Shown: positions 8,971-18,337, counted from the stretch's first letter. The stretch is DNA of 64,000 bases from Saccharospirillum sp965652395 (GCA_965652395.1 CBFGUW010000006.1:62001-126000); one strand, 5' to 3'. Notes: generated by a model from the letters alone, not told the origin. Numbers and translations: made by a program.

Positions 8971-9356
8971 CTGAATGTCACCACCTTATCGCAGTCGCCG
9001 AACCCCAAGGTCCATTGGCCCAACCCCACCAGCTCGAAGGGCGGTTGAACAGTCACCATCTTTTTGCCCTGACGCTTGGCCTCGCTTTCGCTCAACAACC
9101 CGCGATTGGCCGAGGCCGCCACACACAACAACAGTTCACATCCGGACTTCTCACGAAGTTCGGTCCACTCGGCATAGAGGTCGATTTCATCGCTGGCGGG
9201 AGCCTGTGCACCGAGACCGGCGTAAACGCCGTCCATAAAGAAAAACACGCGCTTCAAGCAAAGCCCCTGGGCTTTGGCGGCTCTGGCAAAGGCCAGGGCG
9301 TCTTCCTGGGTGGTACGGCTCCAGGGGGCGGCATAGATGTTGATTTGCAGGTTCAT
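8967..9356 (-). CDS. tusD: Sulfur relay protein TusD (DsrE family)
   Basis: 129-residue sulfur-carrying subunit of TusBCD. It takes persulfide from TusA and passes it to TusE. The active cysteine is in ELLLCVAASANRG at residue 78, the same position as in the E. coli protein. FFFMDGVYAGLGAQAP is the family loop. I chose ATG 9356 (MNLQINIYAAPW) rather than an upstream extension, because homologues begin at this strand. First gene of the tusDCBE-ybiB unit. Confidence 0.9.
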   Translation of the reverse strand: MNLQINIYAAPWSRTTQEDALAFARAAKAQGLCLKRVFFFMDGVYAGLGAQAPASDEIDLYAEWTELREKSGCELLLCVAASANRGLLSESEAKRQGKKMVTVQPPFELVGLGQWTLGFGDCDKVVTFR

Positions 9357-9505
9357 GGTGTTGCTCTTCACAGGATCCGAAGCCTGGATTGGTATGGATT
9401 GGGCCACTGCAGGATAGCACCGATTGAGCGGACTGCGCGGCCACATGGACGACTATCATTGTCCGTATGTCCGGACACAGATGGCAACGGTACGCCCCTA
9501 TACAA

Positions 9506-9530
9506 AAAAGGCCGCAAGAAGCGGCCTTTT
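9506..9530 (-). terminator. Rho-independent terminator of yccA
   Basis: On the minus strand, AAAAGGCCGC and its complement form a 10-bp stem around TTCTT, followed by a T run. It lies 19 bases beyond the yccA stop and separates yccA from the tus genes. Confidence 0.85.
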
Positions 9531-9548
9531 CAAAGGTTTCAATACCGG

Positions 9549-10220
9549 TCAGTCGTTACCCGAGAAAGCACCCACCAGGTGCAGCAGGTGCACGAAGAGG
9601 TTGTAGATGCTCAGGTACAGGCCAACGGTCGCGCGAATGTAGTTGGTCTCGCCGCCGTTAACGATCCGGCTGGTGTCAAAGAGGATCAGCAGAGACATCA
9701 GCAGAACCACACCGGCCGAAATCGCCAGGCTGAAAGCCGGGATGGCGAAGAAGATGTTCGCCAGCATGGCCACCAGAAGAACGATCAGACCGACCATGAC
9801 GAAACCGCCGAGGAAGCTGAAGTCCTTCTTGGTCATTACCGCATAGGCGGAGAGACCAAAGGTAACCACCGCCGTGCCACCGAGGGCCTGAGCGACAATG
9901 CTTGGGCCGTTGGCCAGCGCCAGGTAGGCGTTCAGAATCGGACCGAGACTCGCACCCATCAGGCCAGCGAAGACGAAGGTCCACACCAGACCCATGCTGG
10001 AGTTATAGCTGCGGGGCAGCGCAAACCAGAGGATGCCGATGGAGGCCAGCATCATGATGAGTGAGGCGCCGTGAGGCAGCCCAATGCTCATCGAAACAAC
10101 CGCTGCGACGGCACTGAACACCAGTGTCATGGACAGCAGTGCATAGGTGTTACGAAGTACTTTGTTCGTCGCCAGTGCCGACTCGGCACGTTGGGAGACG
10201 GTATTTTGATAGTCAGCCAT
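9549..10220 (-). CDS. yccA: BAX inhibitor-1/YccA family membrane protein
   Basis: 223-residue inner-membrane protein with about seven hydrophobic helices and the family end LLMSLLILFDTSRIVNGGE, including the conserved aspartates. E. coli YccA is a substrate and modulator of the FtsH protease, and the family includes proton/calcium leak channels. The ATG at 10220 has AAGGAGG at 7-base spacing. Upstream in-frame extension is ignored. It precedes tusDCBE as in Pseudomonas but ends in its own terminator. Confidence 0.92.
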   Translation of the reverse strand: MADYQNTVSQRAESALATNKVLRNTYALLSMTLVFSAVAAVVSMSIGLPHGASLIMMLASIGILWFALPRSYNSSMGLVWTFVFAGLMGASLGPILNAYLALANGPSIVAQALGGTAVVTFGLSAYAVMTKKDFSFLGGFVMVGLIVLLVAMLANIFFAIPAFSLAISAGVVLLMSLLILFDTSRIVNGGETNYIRATVGLYLSIYNLFVHLLHLVGAFSGND

Positions 10221-10419
10221 GGGCAAACCTCCTTGGGAAAAGATTGTTCCTAATCTTATAGGCATTTGTGGGGTTTTCAATATGGGTACTGGGTCACACC
10301 CGGTTTCTATACCTGCTGCTGACACTACAGCATCCGAGGAAGGAAGTCTTTTCATTTCCCGAGTCATCAATTTCTTTATGCAAATAACTGCAAAGCGGCA
10401 AAAAGTGGGTTATATTTCT

Positions 10420-10441
10420 GTTTTAAACGTTCGTTTAAAAC
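10420..10441. promoter_or_regulatory. Perfect operator palindrome upstream of psrA
   Basis: Arms GTTTTAAACG and its exact complement flank a TT centre, 30 bases before the psrA start. The centre AAACGTTCGTTT matches the PsrA box form AAAC-N2-4-GTTT known from Pseudomonas, so autorepression is likely. Confidence 0.7.
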
Positions 10442-10470
10442 ATGCTAACGAATTCAGAGATGTACGATTA

Positions 10471-11100
10471 ATGAGCCAAGCCGACACCGTAACCCGCATA
10501 CTGGACTCCGCCGAGCAGCTTTTCGCCGAGAAAGGGTTTGCCGAAACATCGCTACGGATGATCACCACCCGCGCCAAAGTGAATCTGGCCGCTGTGAACT
10601 ACCATTTTGGCTCGAAGAAAGACCTCATTCAGGCCGTCTTCGCCCGCTTCCTGACGCCTTTCTGTTCAAAACTGGACAAAGAAATGGCCGTCATGATCGA
10701 AAAGACCCCCAACCCCAAGCTTGACGATGTTCTGGGCGTGCTCGCCCGCACCATGCTGACCGGGGTGACATCCTCGGGTCAGGCAAACAAACTCTCGGTA
10801 TTCATGCGGTTGCTGGGGTTGGCCTATACCCAGGCTCAGGGGCATCTGCGGCGTTTCCTGCGCGACCATTACAACGCCACCTACATCCGCTTCATTTCCT
10901 ACCTGCGCGACGCCCATCCGGAACTCTCCCCCAAGGAGATCTTCTGGCGTATTCACTTCGCCATAGGCGCTTGTGTTTTCACCATGTCGAGCATTGAAGT
11001 ACTGCGGGAAATGTCGATAGCCGACACCGGCGAAGATACCGGCATCGATGAAGTGATGAACCAGTTGATTCCTTTTCTCGCAGCCGCGCTGGAGCGTTAG
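10471..11100 (+). CDS. psrA: TetR-family regulator PsrA
   Basis: 209-residue DNA-binding regulator. The first 50 residues are a TetR helix-turn-helix (ILDSAEQLFAEKGFAETSLR, then AAVNYHFGSKKDLIQAVFARF) that closely matches Pseudomonas PsrA. PsrA senses long-chain fatty acids and represses beta-oxidation genes and itself while activating rpoS. I start at ATG 10471. The frame is open further upstream, but that stretch contains the operator palindrome. The adjacent enoyl-CoA hydratase and the lipid-storage genes later in the window fit a fatty-acid regulon. Confidence 0.85.
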   Translation: MSQADTVTRILDSAEQLFAEKGFAETSLRMITTRAKVNLAAVNYHFGSKKDLIQAVFARFLTPFCSKLDKEMAVMIEKTPNPKLDDVLGVLARTMLTGVTSSGQANKLSVFMRLLGLAYTQAQGHLRRFLRDHYNATYIRFISYLRDAHPELSPKEIFWRIHFAIGACVFTMSSIEVLREMSIADTGEDTGIDEVMNQLIPFLAAALER

Positions 11101-11855
11101 GCGCTTTCCCCGTTTCGAAGACTTTCCGAGACATCGCTGCGCACATCGGTAGAACAATCGATCAGGCTTTCCATCAGGGTTTCGTCATACACCTCATTGG
11201 CAGCCAGATGCAGGACCGACTTGGTTGTACGCAGCGACTCCACACTGCGCGCCAAAATTCCCCGGGCCAACACCTCAGCCACGGCATCCAGTTCATCCAC
11301 CGGAACCAACCGGTTAACCAACCCCAGACGAGTCGCGGTGTAGGCATCCATCACCTCACCCGTCAGCGCATAATATTTAGCCGCCCGTTCGCCCAGCACC
11401 TTAATCAAATAAGGGCTGCTCAAAGCGGGAACCTGTCCAAACAGAGACTCGGTAATGCAGAACGTAGTGCGCTCACTCGCCAACACCAGATCGCAACAGC
11501 AGGCGATGCCAACAGCGGCCGCATTGACATCACCGCGAACAGTCAGCAGAACCGGGGCAGGGAAGTTGTAGAGCGTACTTAACAGCCGCGCCAGCTGCTC
11601 GGCATCCTGATAATGCTCCGCGCGTCCGACTTTCTGGCGACGCTTAAGCCATTGACGGTCCGGCCCGGTACAAAAATGGGCGCCACGGCCACTCAGCCAG
11701 ACAAGCTTGATCTCCGGGTCGTCCGCCAGGTCATCCAACGCGGTGACGAGGGTACAGATCAATTCGTCATCATAGGCATTGCCGGATTCCGGCTTATTTA
11801 AAATGATGCAGGCGAGGCCGTCTTCACGGCGCTCGATGAGTACGGTTTCCTTCAT
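11097..11855 (-). CDS. Enoyl-CoA hydratase/isomerase family protein
   Basis: 252-residue crotonase-fold protein, convergent with psrA and overlapping its end by four bases. Seen: the N-terminal strand region (CIILNKPESGNAYDDELI), an oxyanion-hole region SGRGAHFCTGPD, and the second region (NAAAVGIACCCDLVLASE, FGQVPALSSPYL). The usual catalytic glutamates of hydratases are not obvious, so it may act as an isomerase, hydrolase or other crotonase. A PsrA-like box lies upstream. Substrate not assigned. Confidence 0.8.
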   Translation of the reverse strand: MKETVLIERREDGLACIILNKPESGNAYDDELICTLVTALDDLADDPEIKLVWLSGRGAHFCTGPDRQWLKRRQKVGRAEHYQDAEQLARLLSTLYNFPAPVLLTVRGDVNAAAVGIACCCDLVLASERTTFCITESLFGQVPALSSPYLIKVLGERAAKYYALTGEVMDAYTATRLGLVNRLVPVDELDAVAEVLARGILARSVESLRTTKSVLHLAANEVYDETLMESLIDCSTDVRSDVSESLRNGESA

Positions 11856-11896
11856 CTTCTTTTTCTTCTTGGTTCGTTGAAGGTTGTTATCACCCT

Positions 11897-11906
11897 AAAC
11901 CAGTTT
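11897..11906. promoter_or_regulatory. PsrA-like box upstream of the enoyl-CoA hydratase
   Basis: AAACCAGTTT, read on the minus strand as GAAAC-TG-GTTTA with flanks, matches G/C-AAAC-N2-4-GTTT-G/C with one flank mismatch. It is 42 bases before the hydratase start. Predicted from motif only. Confidence 0.4.
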
Positions 11907-12036
11907 CAATGGACCCGCCAGTGTGAGAGCGACTAATTTTTTTGAATCCCGAATATACATTCAATTAGGGTGCCAACGTGCTGTTTTCGGTGGAGCAAGA
12001 CCGGTGAGGGGCTAAGTAGGGTAGGCAGTGATACGA

Positions 12037-12149
12037 GCGCCGGCTGGCAGGTAGGTTTATCCAGGGTGGTCCGCAGCAAGGATGCTGCGGTCCAGGCCCC
12101 AGGGAGGGGTTTATGCCGACCCTGGATAAACCTACCTGCCAGCTGGCGC
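12037..12149 (+). repeat. Structured repeat copy 1 (variable-stem element)
   Basis: Outer arms at 12043-12065 and 12121-12143 are 23 bp perfectly complementary, and after one mismatch continue for 5 more bp (GCGCC/GGCGC). Inside lie the conserved core hairpin CCGCAGCA-AGGA-TGCTGCGG (12071-12090) and the conserved GGCCCC...GGGG and GCCGACCC segments. The usual outer ends GGCTAG and CGGGTTCA are not clear in this copy. The 317-base gap 11856-12172 holds this element and the PsrA-like box. Confidence 0.9.
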
Positions 12150-12172
12150 GGACCATTGGCAGAAAAATAGCC

Positions 12173-14833
12173 TCAAATGCTTCCGGGAGGAGCGCAGAGG
12201 ATCATTCGAACCCCGACTGGTTGGAGTTCCACATCATCCCAGGCGGTTTCCTGCATTTCCGCCTGCATTTCCGCCTTCATGACATCCTGCTCATTCACCA
12301 TAGGGTTAACACCCGCCAAATAGCGCAACCGCTCGATACGAGCCTCATTGGCCGCCGCATGAGCCTTCCTCGCCCGCTCCAGCTCCTCATTGAACCGGCT
12401 CTGGGCATGGCCCAACCCAACCTCATAGATAGGCGGCAACCGGTCCTTCGCCGACTGCACCAGCTTCCGTACCGTCTTGATCGGCAACGTCTTGATCTGA
12501 GGTTCCAAAACCGCCTCGCTGAGCGCGCCCGAAAGGTCTGTACTGCCGCCTTCAAGAGTCAACGTCCGCAGCAGACTGTTATTCACAAAAGGTTTCAACG
12601 CATGGGCCGTTCGTGCCGGAATAGCCAGTTGCCACTGCACCTCAAGCAAAAGCTGACCGGCCGGAACCTGTTGGGTTTCAAGCAAAGCCACACTCGCCTG
12701 ACCCAGCTCCGAACTGTTCAGAATGTCCAAAAGCCCCACAATCAGCGGGTGTTCCCAGGAAACAAACAGCACATCCTCACGGGCAAGCGCCGTTTCCCGG
12801 TCGAACCCCACCAGGGTGCCACCTTCCGGAATACCGGGAATGACCGGTATCAGCATGTTGTCCGACGGGATCAGTTCATACACCCCGTCCGACAACTCTT
12901 CAAAATGAAGGTTCAACAGATTGGCCGCCATTTCGACCACGCCCCGGGCACTGTGTTGCTCGATATCCTCAATTCGGGACTTGAGATTGTTGGCATCCGG
13001 CTGACGGCAGGAGTTCAACTCCAACATCACATCCCGGCCGTTCTCCAGCTCCTCGTTCAGTTTGCCAAGCTCCTGGCGGATACGATCCGTCAGCTCCGCT
13101 TCATCCGGAGTCGCATACCACGCCTCCGCATACAGCTCATGGATAGCCCCAGCCGCCGGTTGAAGCTGCTCGATACAACCCAGGACTTCCTGATACCAGC
13201 GATAGCGCACCTCATCCTGCGAATCCTCAAGATAGGGCAAATGAATATGGATGGTGTCGGTCTGACCGATGCGATCCAACCGGCCAATGCGCTGTTCCAA
13301 TACATCTGGATGAGCTGGAAGATCCCAAAGCACCAGATGGTGGCAAAACTGGAAGTTCCGGCCCTCACCGCCGATCTCCGAACACACCAGAATCTGAGCG
13401 CCTTCCTCCTGGCTCGCGAAATGTGCCGCCGCCCGGTCGCGCTCGATCAGATTCAACCCTTCGTGAAACGCCGTAGCCTCGATACCACTGCCATGCCAAA
13501 GCGCATGCGCTAATTCCTGGGCCGTCTCGGCAGCCTGAGTGATGAGCAATACCTTTTCATCGCGATGGGCTTTCAGCCACTCCACCAACCAAGTGCGACG
13601 TTCGGATTCCTCATCGGCCGGATGGGTATGCACCTCACGCGGGAAAAATCCGGACACCGCCCGGCGGGTGTTGCGATAGACCGTACGGCCGGTACCGTGC
13701 CGGTCGAGCACTTCCCCCAACGCCCGGCCAGCGTCGTTATGCCACTCGATACCGAGCGTTTCCAGCTCGCTGATGACAGCGTCGTCCACTTGATCTTTAT
13801 TCAGCGCCACCGCCAGGCCGGATAACGCACGGAAGTGCTGTTCATCGGCCTGGTAGTTTTCGAAACTGGTGAAACGAGAAGCGTCCAACAACTGCAAACG
13901 CTCGAAATGGGCCTCGTGGCCTAGTTGCTCAGGAGTGGCGGTCAGCAACAATAAATGAGGCACCTTACCGGCCAGCGCCACCCAGGAAGTGGTTTCATCT
14001 TCCTCCGCATCCTGATGCATCGACAGGTGGTGCGCTTCATCCACTACCAGAATGTCCCAGTCTTGTGCGGTAACCCAGACCATTTCCTCCGGGTTATCGA
14101 GCAGGGAATGCGGTACCAGATGCACCTGACCCAAACCAAAATCGTGTTCGGTGGACTGATAAAATTCGCAATGAATGGAAAAACGGCGAACCAGCTCGAC
14201 CAGCCATTGAGCCTGGAGGGCATCCGGTACGGCAATCAGAACTCGATTGGCGCGACCTTGTTGACGCAGGCGATTGATAATGAGCCCGGCTTCGATGGTT
14301 TTACCGAGACCGACTTCGTCGGACAGCAGAGCACGCACCCGGGTGCGTTCGGTGGCTTGCTGGGCAACATAGAGCTGGTGCGGCAGCAGGCTGGATCGGG
14401 TACCCAGAAGGCCGTTCAAATGGGCGTTCCAAATCGCCTGGTGGCCTTCGTTGAGTTGGGAGCGGAAAGCGAACCAGTTTGGGTGGTCGGTCTGACCGGT
14501 GAGCAGCCGGGTGAGGGGGCTGTTGCGGGCGAGGGTATCGCCGAGTTCGGTTTCGGGAACCATATCGCCGTCGGTTGTTTCGTACACGAGCAGGCCGTTA
14601 AGCTCATGAACTTTGGCGACATCGGCTTTGCCTTTACCGCGCCGGTCTATTGTTTCGCCAGCTTCAAAGCGAATGCGGGTGAGGGGTGGTTGGCGCAAGG
14701 CGTAGCAGCGTTCATCGTCTGCGGCGGGGAAATACAGGGTGACATTTCTAGCTTCGATATTCTGAACCATTCCGAGCCCAAGTTCCGGTTCGCCATCGGC
14801 CAGCCATCTTTGACCTTGCACAAAATCTGACAT
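12173..14833 (-). CDS. rapA: RNA polymerase-associated ATPase RapA
   Basis: 886-residue Swi2/Snf2 ATPase that recycles RNA polymerase stalled after termination. E. coli RapA has 968 residues. Domains: N-terminal Tudor-like RNAP-binding modules (about 1-110), helicase lobe 1 with Walker A EVGLGKT (175-179 core) and DEAH box VVDEAHH (265-268), lobe 2 with LVCSEIGGEGRNFQFCHHLV and QRIGRLDRIGQT, then the RapA-specific spacer and C-terminal domain. The start is supported by GAGGA four bases upstream. Structured repeats flank both ends. Confidence 0.92.
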   Translation of the reverse strand: MSDFVQGQRWLADGEPELGLGMVQNIEARNVTLYFPAADDERCYALRQPPLTRIRFEAGETIDRRGKGKADVAKVHELNGLLVYETTDGDMVPETELGDTLARNSPLTRLLTGQTDHPNWFAFRSQLNEGHQAIWNAHLNGLLGTRSSLLPHQLYVAQQATERTRVRALLSDEVGLGKTIEAGLIINRLRQQGRANRVLIAVPDALQAQWLVELVRRFSIHCEFYQSTEHDFGLGQVHLVPHSLLDNPEEMVWVTAQDWDILVVDEAHHLSMHQDAEEDETTSWVALAGKVPHLLLLTATPEQLGHEAHFERLQLLDASRFTSFENYQADEQHFRALSGLAVALNKDQVDDAVISELETLGIEWHNDAGRALGEVLDRHGTGRTVYRNTRRAVSGFFPREVHTHPADEESERRTWLVEWLKAHRDEKVLLITQAAETAQELAHALWHGSGIEATAFHEGLNLIERDRAAAHFASQEEGAQILVCSEIGGEGRNFQFCHHLVLWDLPAHPDVLEQRIGRLDRIGQTDTIHIHLPYLEDSQDEVRYRWYQEVLGCIEQLQPAAGAIHELYAEAWYATPDEAELTDRIRQELGKLNEELENGRDVMLELNSCRQPDANNLKSRIEDIEQHSARGVVEMAANLLNLHFEELSDGVYELIPSDNMLIPVIPGIPEGGTLVGFDRETALAREDVLFVSWEHPLIVGLLDILNSSELGQASVALLETQQVPAGQLLLEVQWQLAIPARTAHALKPFVNNSLLRTLTLEGGSTDLSGALSEAVLEPQIKTLPIKTVRKLVQSAKDRLPPIYEVGLGHAQSRFNEELERARKAHAAANEARIERLRYLAGVNPMVNEQDVMKAEMQAEMQETAWDDVELQPVGVRMILCAPPGSI

Positions 14834-14967
14834 GGTGTCCTCTATTACCTCTCATCCCCGAAAAGGTCGCGTATTCTACGGAATCTGACTGCGCATGAAA
14901 GGTTTAATCCGGGGTGATGGGTGGTTTTGTGGTTTACTTTCTGCTCAAGCGGCCCCGCCAAGCAGAA

Positions 14968-15137
14968 GGGTAGGCCTATCTGGGGTCGCTGTGAATACCC
15001 GCAAGCGGGCCCGGCCCATCAGCATAGCTGCTGGGCGTTCGGCTAAGCGCGAAGCATGCTTCGCTGATACTTGCCTCACCCCTGTACGCTCGGCGGCGCC
15101 CATCCATGGGCGCCGACGCCCCCAGATAGAGCTACCC
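14968..15137. repeat. Multi-hairpin structured element in the rapA/M16 gap
   Basis: Outer 18-bp arms (14968-14985 and 15120-15137) pair with two mismatches. Between them are separate hairpins: CCCGC-AA-GCGGG (14998-15009), a CAGC/GCTG stem near 15020, the perfect 16-bp palindrome GCGAAGCATGCTTCGC (15049-15064) and GGCGCCCA-TCCA-TGGGCGCC (15095-15114). It differs from the seven-copy repeat family but has the same logic of long arms around hairpins. With copy 2 it fills the 591-base gap 14834-15424. No gene is seen there. Confidence 0.7.
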
Positions 15138-15198
15138 TCCCGACCGGCTCAGTGCCAAGTTAGTGGCTCTACAGTTTTTTTGGAGCGAGCATGCGCTT

Positions 15199-15325
15199 GG
15201 CTAGCGCCGAATGCCTGGGGGCTCTTATCCAGGGTGGTCCGCAGCAAGGATGCTGCGGTCCAGGCCCCATGGAGGGGTTTATGCCGACCCTGGATAAGAG
15301 CCCCCAGGTAGTCGGCGCGGGCTTA
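15199..15325 (+). repeat. Structured repeat copy 2
   Basis: Opens with GGCTAG. A 7-bp outer stem (GCGCCGA, 15204-15210, with 15312-15318) is followed by an ATG/TAG internal loop and a 21-bp perfect stem (15214-15234 with 15288-15308). The core hairpin is CCGCAGCA-AGGA-TGCTGCGG. The closing segment reads CGGGCTTAG rather than CGGGTTCAG. It ends about 100 bases before the M16 peptidase gene, in the same direction. Confidence 0.9.
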
Positions 15326-15424
15326 GCCACTGCACCAAATAAGCCCGATATCAGACCAAAAACACTTGCGCCCACGGCCTGGAACCCCATTATGGATGGG
15401 AAATAATTGATTGATTGGAAAGGT

Positions 15425-18337
15425 ATGACTGCTAACAACCATAACGCTTTCGAACACCTGGAATCCCGCCGTATTGATTCGCTGAATGTCACCCTCGAAC
15501 ACTATCGTCACAGTGCCACAGGCGCGGATCACTACCACATCGCCAGTGATAACCCCGAAAACGTCTTTATGGTCGCGTTGCGAACCATGCCCACGGACTC
15601 CACCGGCGTCGCCCACATACTCGAACACACCGCACTCTGCGGCAGTGAGCGGTACCCCGTGCGCGACCCCTTCTTCATGATGACCCGGCGCTCACTCAAC
15701 ACCTTCATGAACGCCATGACCAGCAGCGACTGGACCGCCTATCCCTTCGCCAGCGAGAACGCCCAGGACTACGAAAACCTCCTTTCCGTGTATCTGGACG
15801 CCGTTTTCTTCTCCAACCTCAACGAGCTGGACTTCCTGCAGGAAGGCCACCGCATGGAGTTCAGCGAGCCCGAGGATACGAACTCCGAACTGGTATACAA
15901 AGGCGTCGTCTTCAACGAAATGAAAGGGGCGATGAGCTCCCCGGTCAGCCAGTTGTACCAGAACATCAAGCACTACCTGTTTCCATACAACACCTACCAC
16001 TTCAACAGCGGCGGCGACCCGGAAGCCATTACCGACCTGACCTACGACCAACTGAAAGCCTTTTATAAAACGCATTACCACCCCAGCAATGCCACCTTTT
16101 TCACCTTCGGCGATCGACCGGCGGCGGATATTCAACAGCGCATCCACGACCAGGCGCTGCATCGCTTCAAAGCTTTGGACCATAAGCTGGAAGTGCCACT
16201 GGAAAAGCGTTTCAGTCGCATCCTCAAAGTCGAGGACGCCTATGCCGCCGAGGAAGGCGAGACCGAACACAAGACGCACCATGTCTATGGTTGGCTGTTG
16301 GGTGAGTCCACCGATTTATTTGCTCAGCTGGAAGCGCACCTGCTCAGTGACGTGCTGCTCGACAACAGTGCCAGCCCGTTGCGCAAGGCGCTTGAAAACA
16401 CTGAACTCGGGTCGAACCCGTCCCCCATGTGCGGTCTGGACGACTCGAACCGGGAAATGATGTTTGTTTGCGGTTTGGAAGGCAGCGATCCGGAACTGGC
16501 CGGTGACTTTGAAAAACTGGTGTTGGACACGCTGGAAGAAGTGGCGGAGAAGGGCGTGCCTTATGAAGATGTCGAAGCCATGCTGCATCAACTCGAGCTT
16601 TCCCAGCGTGAGATTACCGGCGACAGCCATCCCTATGGCATGCAACTGATATTCTCCGTCATCGGGGCCGCGATTCATGGCGGCTCGGTGATGGATGCTC
16701 TGGATATCGATCCGGCCTTGGAAAAACTGCGTGAACTGAGTAAAGACCCGGCCTATATCCCCAATCTGGTGAAGACTCTGCTTTTGGACAACGTGCATCG
16801 GGTTCGTCTCACCATGCGACCCGACGATCAGCTCCATGAGCGTCAACTCGCCAATGAGCGTGCCCGGTTGGTTCGTGTACAGTCCGAGCTGAGCGACAAC
16901 GATAAAGCGGCGATTGTCGAGCAGGCGAAAAAATTGAAAGCCCGGCAAGAGCAGGAAGACGATGCCGGTTTGCTGCCCAAAGTTACCCTGGACGATGTCA
17001 AACCCGATGTGAAGCGCATTCATCCCGTGACCGAAGGCGCTGTGACCCGCTACCAGGCCGGCACCAACGGCCTGGCCTATCAACAGTGGTACGTCCCGTT
17101 GCCGGAGCTGACCTCAGAGGAATTAGCCCTGTTGCCGCTCTATACCGCCGTGCTGACTGAGCTTGGCGCTGGAGACAAAGACTATTTGGCCATGCAGCAG
17201 TGGCAGGCGGCTCGGACCGGCAGTGTGGGCCTGCACAGCCAGTTCCGTAATCCGTTAAGTACGGCTGAGTCGGTGGCGGGCTACCTGGTCCTGTCGGGCC
17301 GGGCTTTGGTGCGGCACTTGGATGAGCTGACCCAAATTCTGGCCCAGCATTGGACAGCCCCGCGTTTCGACGAACGCACCCGTATTCACGACCTGCTCCG
17401 GCAGATCAGTGCCCGACGTCAGCAAAGCGTCACCGGCTCCGGCCATATGCTGGCCATGCAAACCGCCAGCGCCCACCACAACCGGGCCAGCGCCCTGACT
17501 TATGAGATGGGTGGTTTACCGGCGATTCGCCGCCTGAAAGGGTGGCTGGAAAGCTTCGAAAGCGAAGAAGCCGCACTGGACCAGTGGTTGGCGCAACTGA
17601 GCGCGTTGCACGCCAAGGTATCCGAACAAAGTGCTCAGGCGGTTCTGATTGCCGAACCGGCTGAACTCGATGCTCTAACAAGCCTGACCGAACAGTTCGG
17701 GCTGCCGAAACGCACCGATTCACTGGCGGCCAATGAGCAACCGGCGGTGATCGCGCCTCCTGCGCAACAACTGACGTGGAGTGTAAACACCCAGGTGAAC
17801 TTCTGTGCCTCGGCCTACCCCACGGTCATGCCGGAGCATCCGGATTCAGCCGCTTTGACCGTGTTGGGCGGTGTATTGCGTGACAACTACCTGCACAGAA
17901 CCATACGGGAACAGGGCGGAGCCTATGGCGGTGGGGCGAGCCACGACAGCAACACCGGCGTTTTCCGCTTCTTCTCCTATCGGGACCCCCGCATTGAAGG
18001 CACGCTGGACGACTTCAAAGGCAGCCTGGAGTGGATTCGCAAAGACGGTGCAAAGGCCGATCAGGTAGAGTCTGCCATTCTAGGCGTGATTGGCTCCATG
18101 GACCGCCCCGGGTCACCCGCCGGGGAAGCAAAACAAGCCTTCCAGAATCGATTGTTTGGCCGCACTGACGATTTCCGCAAAGGCTATCGCGAAGCGTTGT
18201 TAGCCGTGAAACCGGACGACGTGGTCCGAGTCGCGGGCGAGTATTTCGCCCCGGAGAAGGCTTCCCAAACGGTCGTAACCGACCGAAAACATGCCGAAGA
18301 GCTGGCAGGGCAGGGGTTCACCACCGAATCGCTTTGA
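15425..18337 (+). CDS. M16C zinc peptidase (presequence protease/insulinase-like)
   Basis: 970-residue metalloprotease of the PreP type, which forms a closed chamber and degrades short unfolded peptides. The inverted zinc motif HILEH is at residues 64-68 (GVAHILEHTALCGSERYPVRDPF), with the distal glutamate in the ENLLSVYLDAVFF helix. Four M16-type domains span the chain and a C-terminal inactive half carries REQGGAYGGGA. ATG 15425 is the first methionine. A TTG at 15407 in frame is possible, as the Shine-Dalgarno placement is not decisive. No signal peptide is seen, so probably cytoplasmic. Confidence 0.9.
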   Translation: MTANNHNAFEHLESRRIDSLNVTLEHYRHSATGADHYHIASDNPENVFMVALRTMPTDSTGVAHILEHTALCGSERYPVRDPFFMMTRRSLNTFMNAMTSSDWTAYPFASENAQDYENLLSVYLDAVFFSNLNELDFLQEGHRMEFSEPEDTNSELVYKGVVFNEMKGAMSSPVSQLYQNIKHYLFPYNTYHFNSGGDPEAITDLTYDQLKAFYKTHYHPSNATFFTFGDRPAADIQQRIHDQALHRFKALDHKLEVPLEKRFSRILKVEDAYAAEEGETEHKTHHVYGWLLGESTDLFAQLEAHLLSDVLLDNSASPLRKALENTELGSNPSPMCGLDDSNREMMFVCGLEGSDPELAGDFEKLVLDTLEEVAEKGVPYEDVEAMLHQLELSQREITGDSHPYGMQLIFSVIGAAIHGGSVMDALDIDPALEKLRELSKDPAYIPNLVKTLLLDNVHRVRLTMRPDDQLHERQLANERARLVRVQSELSDNDKAAIVEQAKKLKARQEQEDDAGLLPKVTLDDVKPDVKRIHPVTEGAVTRYQAGTNGLAYQQWYVPLPELTSEELALLPLYTAVLTELGAGDKDYLAMQQWQAARTGSVGLHSQFRNPLSTAESVAGYLVLSGRALVRHLDELTQILAQHWTAPRFDERTRIHDLLRQISARRQQSVTGSGHMLAMQTASAHHNRASALTYEMGGLPAIRRLKGWLESFESEEAALDQWLAQLSALHAKVSEQSAQAVLIAEPAELDALTSLTEQFGLPKRTDSLAANEQPAVIAPPAQQLTWSVNTQVNFCASAYPTVMPEHPDSAALTVLGGVLRDNYLHRTIREQGGAYGGGASHDSNTGVFRFFSYRDPRIEGTLDDFKGSLEWIRKDGAKADQVESAILGVIGSMDRPGSPAGEAKQAFQNRLFGRTDDFRKGYREALLAVKPDDVVRVAGEYFAPEKASQTVVTDRKHAEELAGQGFTTESL

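Noticed and set aside
10219..10470. Longer N-terminus for PsrA from 10219
   Set aside because: The stretch contains the operator and promoter. PsrA homologues start at the MSQADT-type methionine.
11932..11975. TTGAAT...ATTCAA inverted repeat near 11941-11963 as an operator
   Set aside because: Only 6-bp arms with an 11-base spacer in A/T-rich DNA, and no matching regulator family comes to mind.
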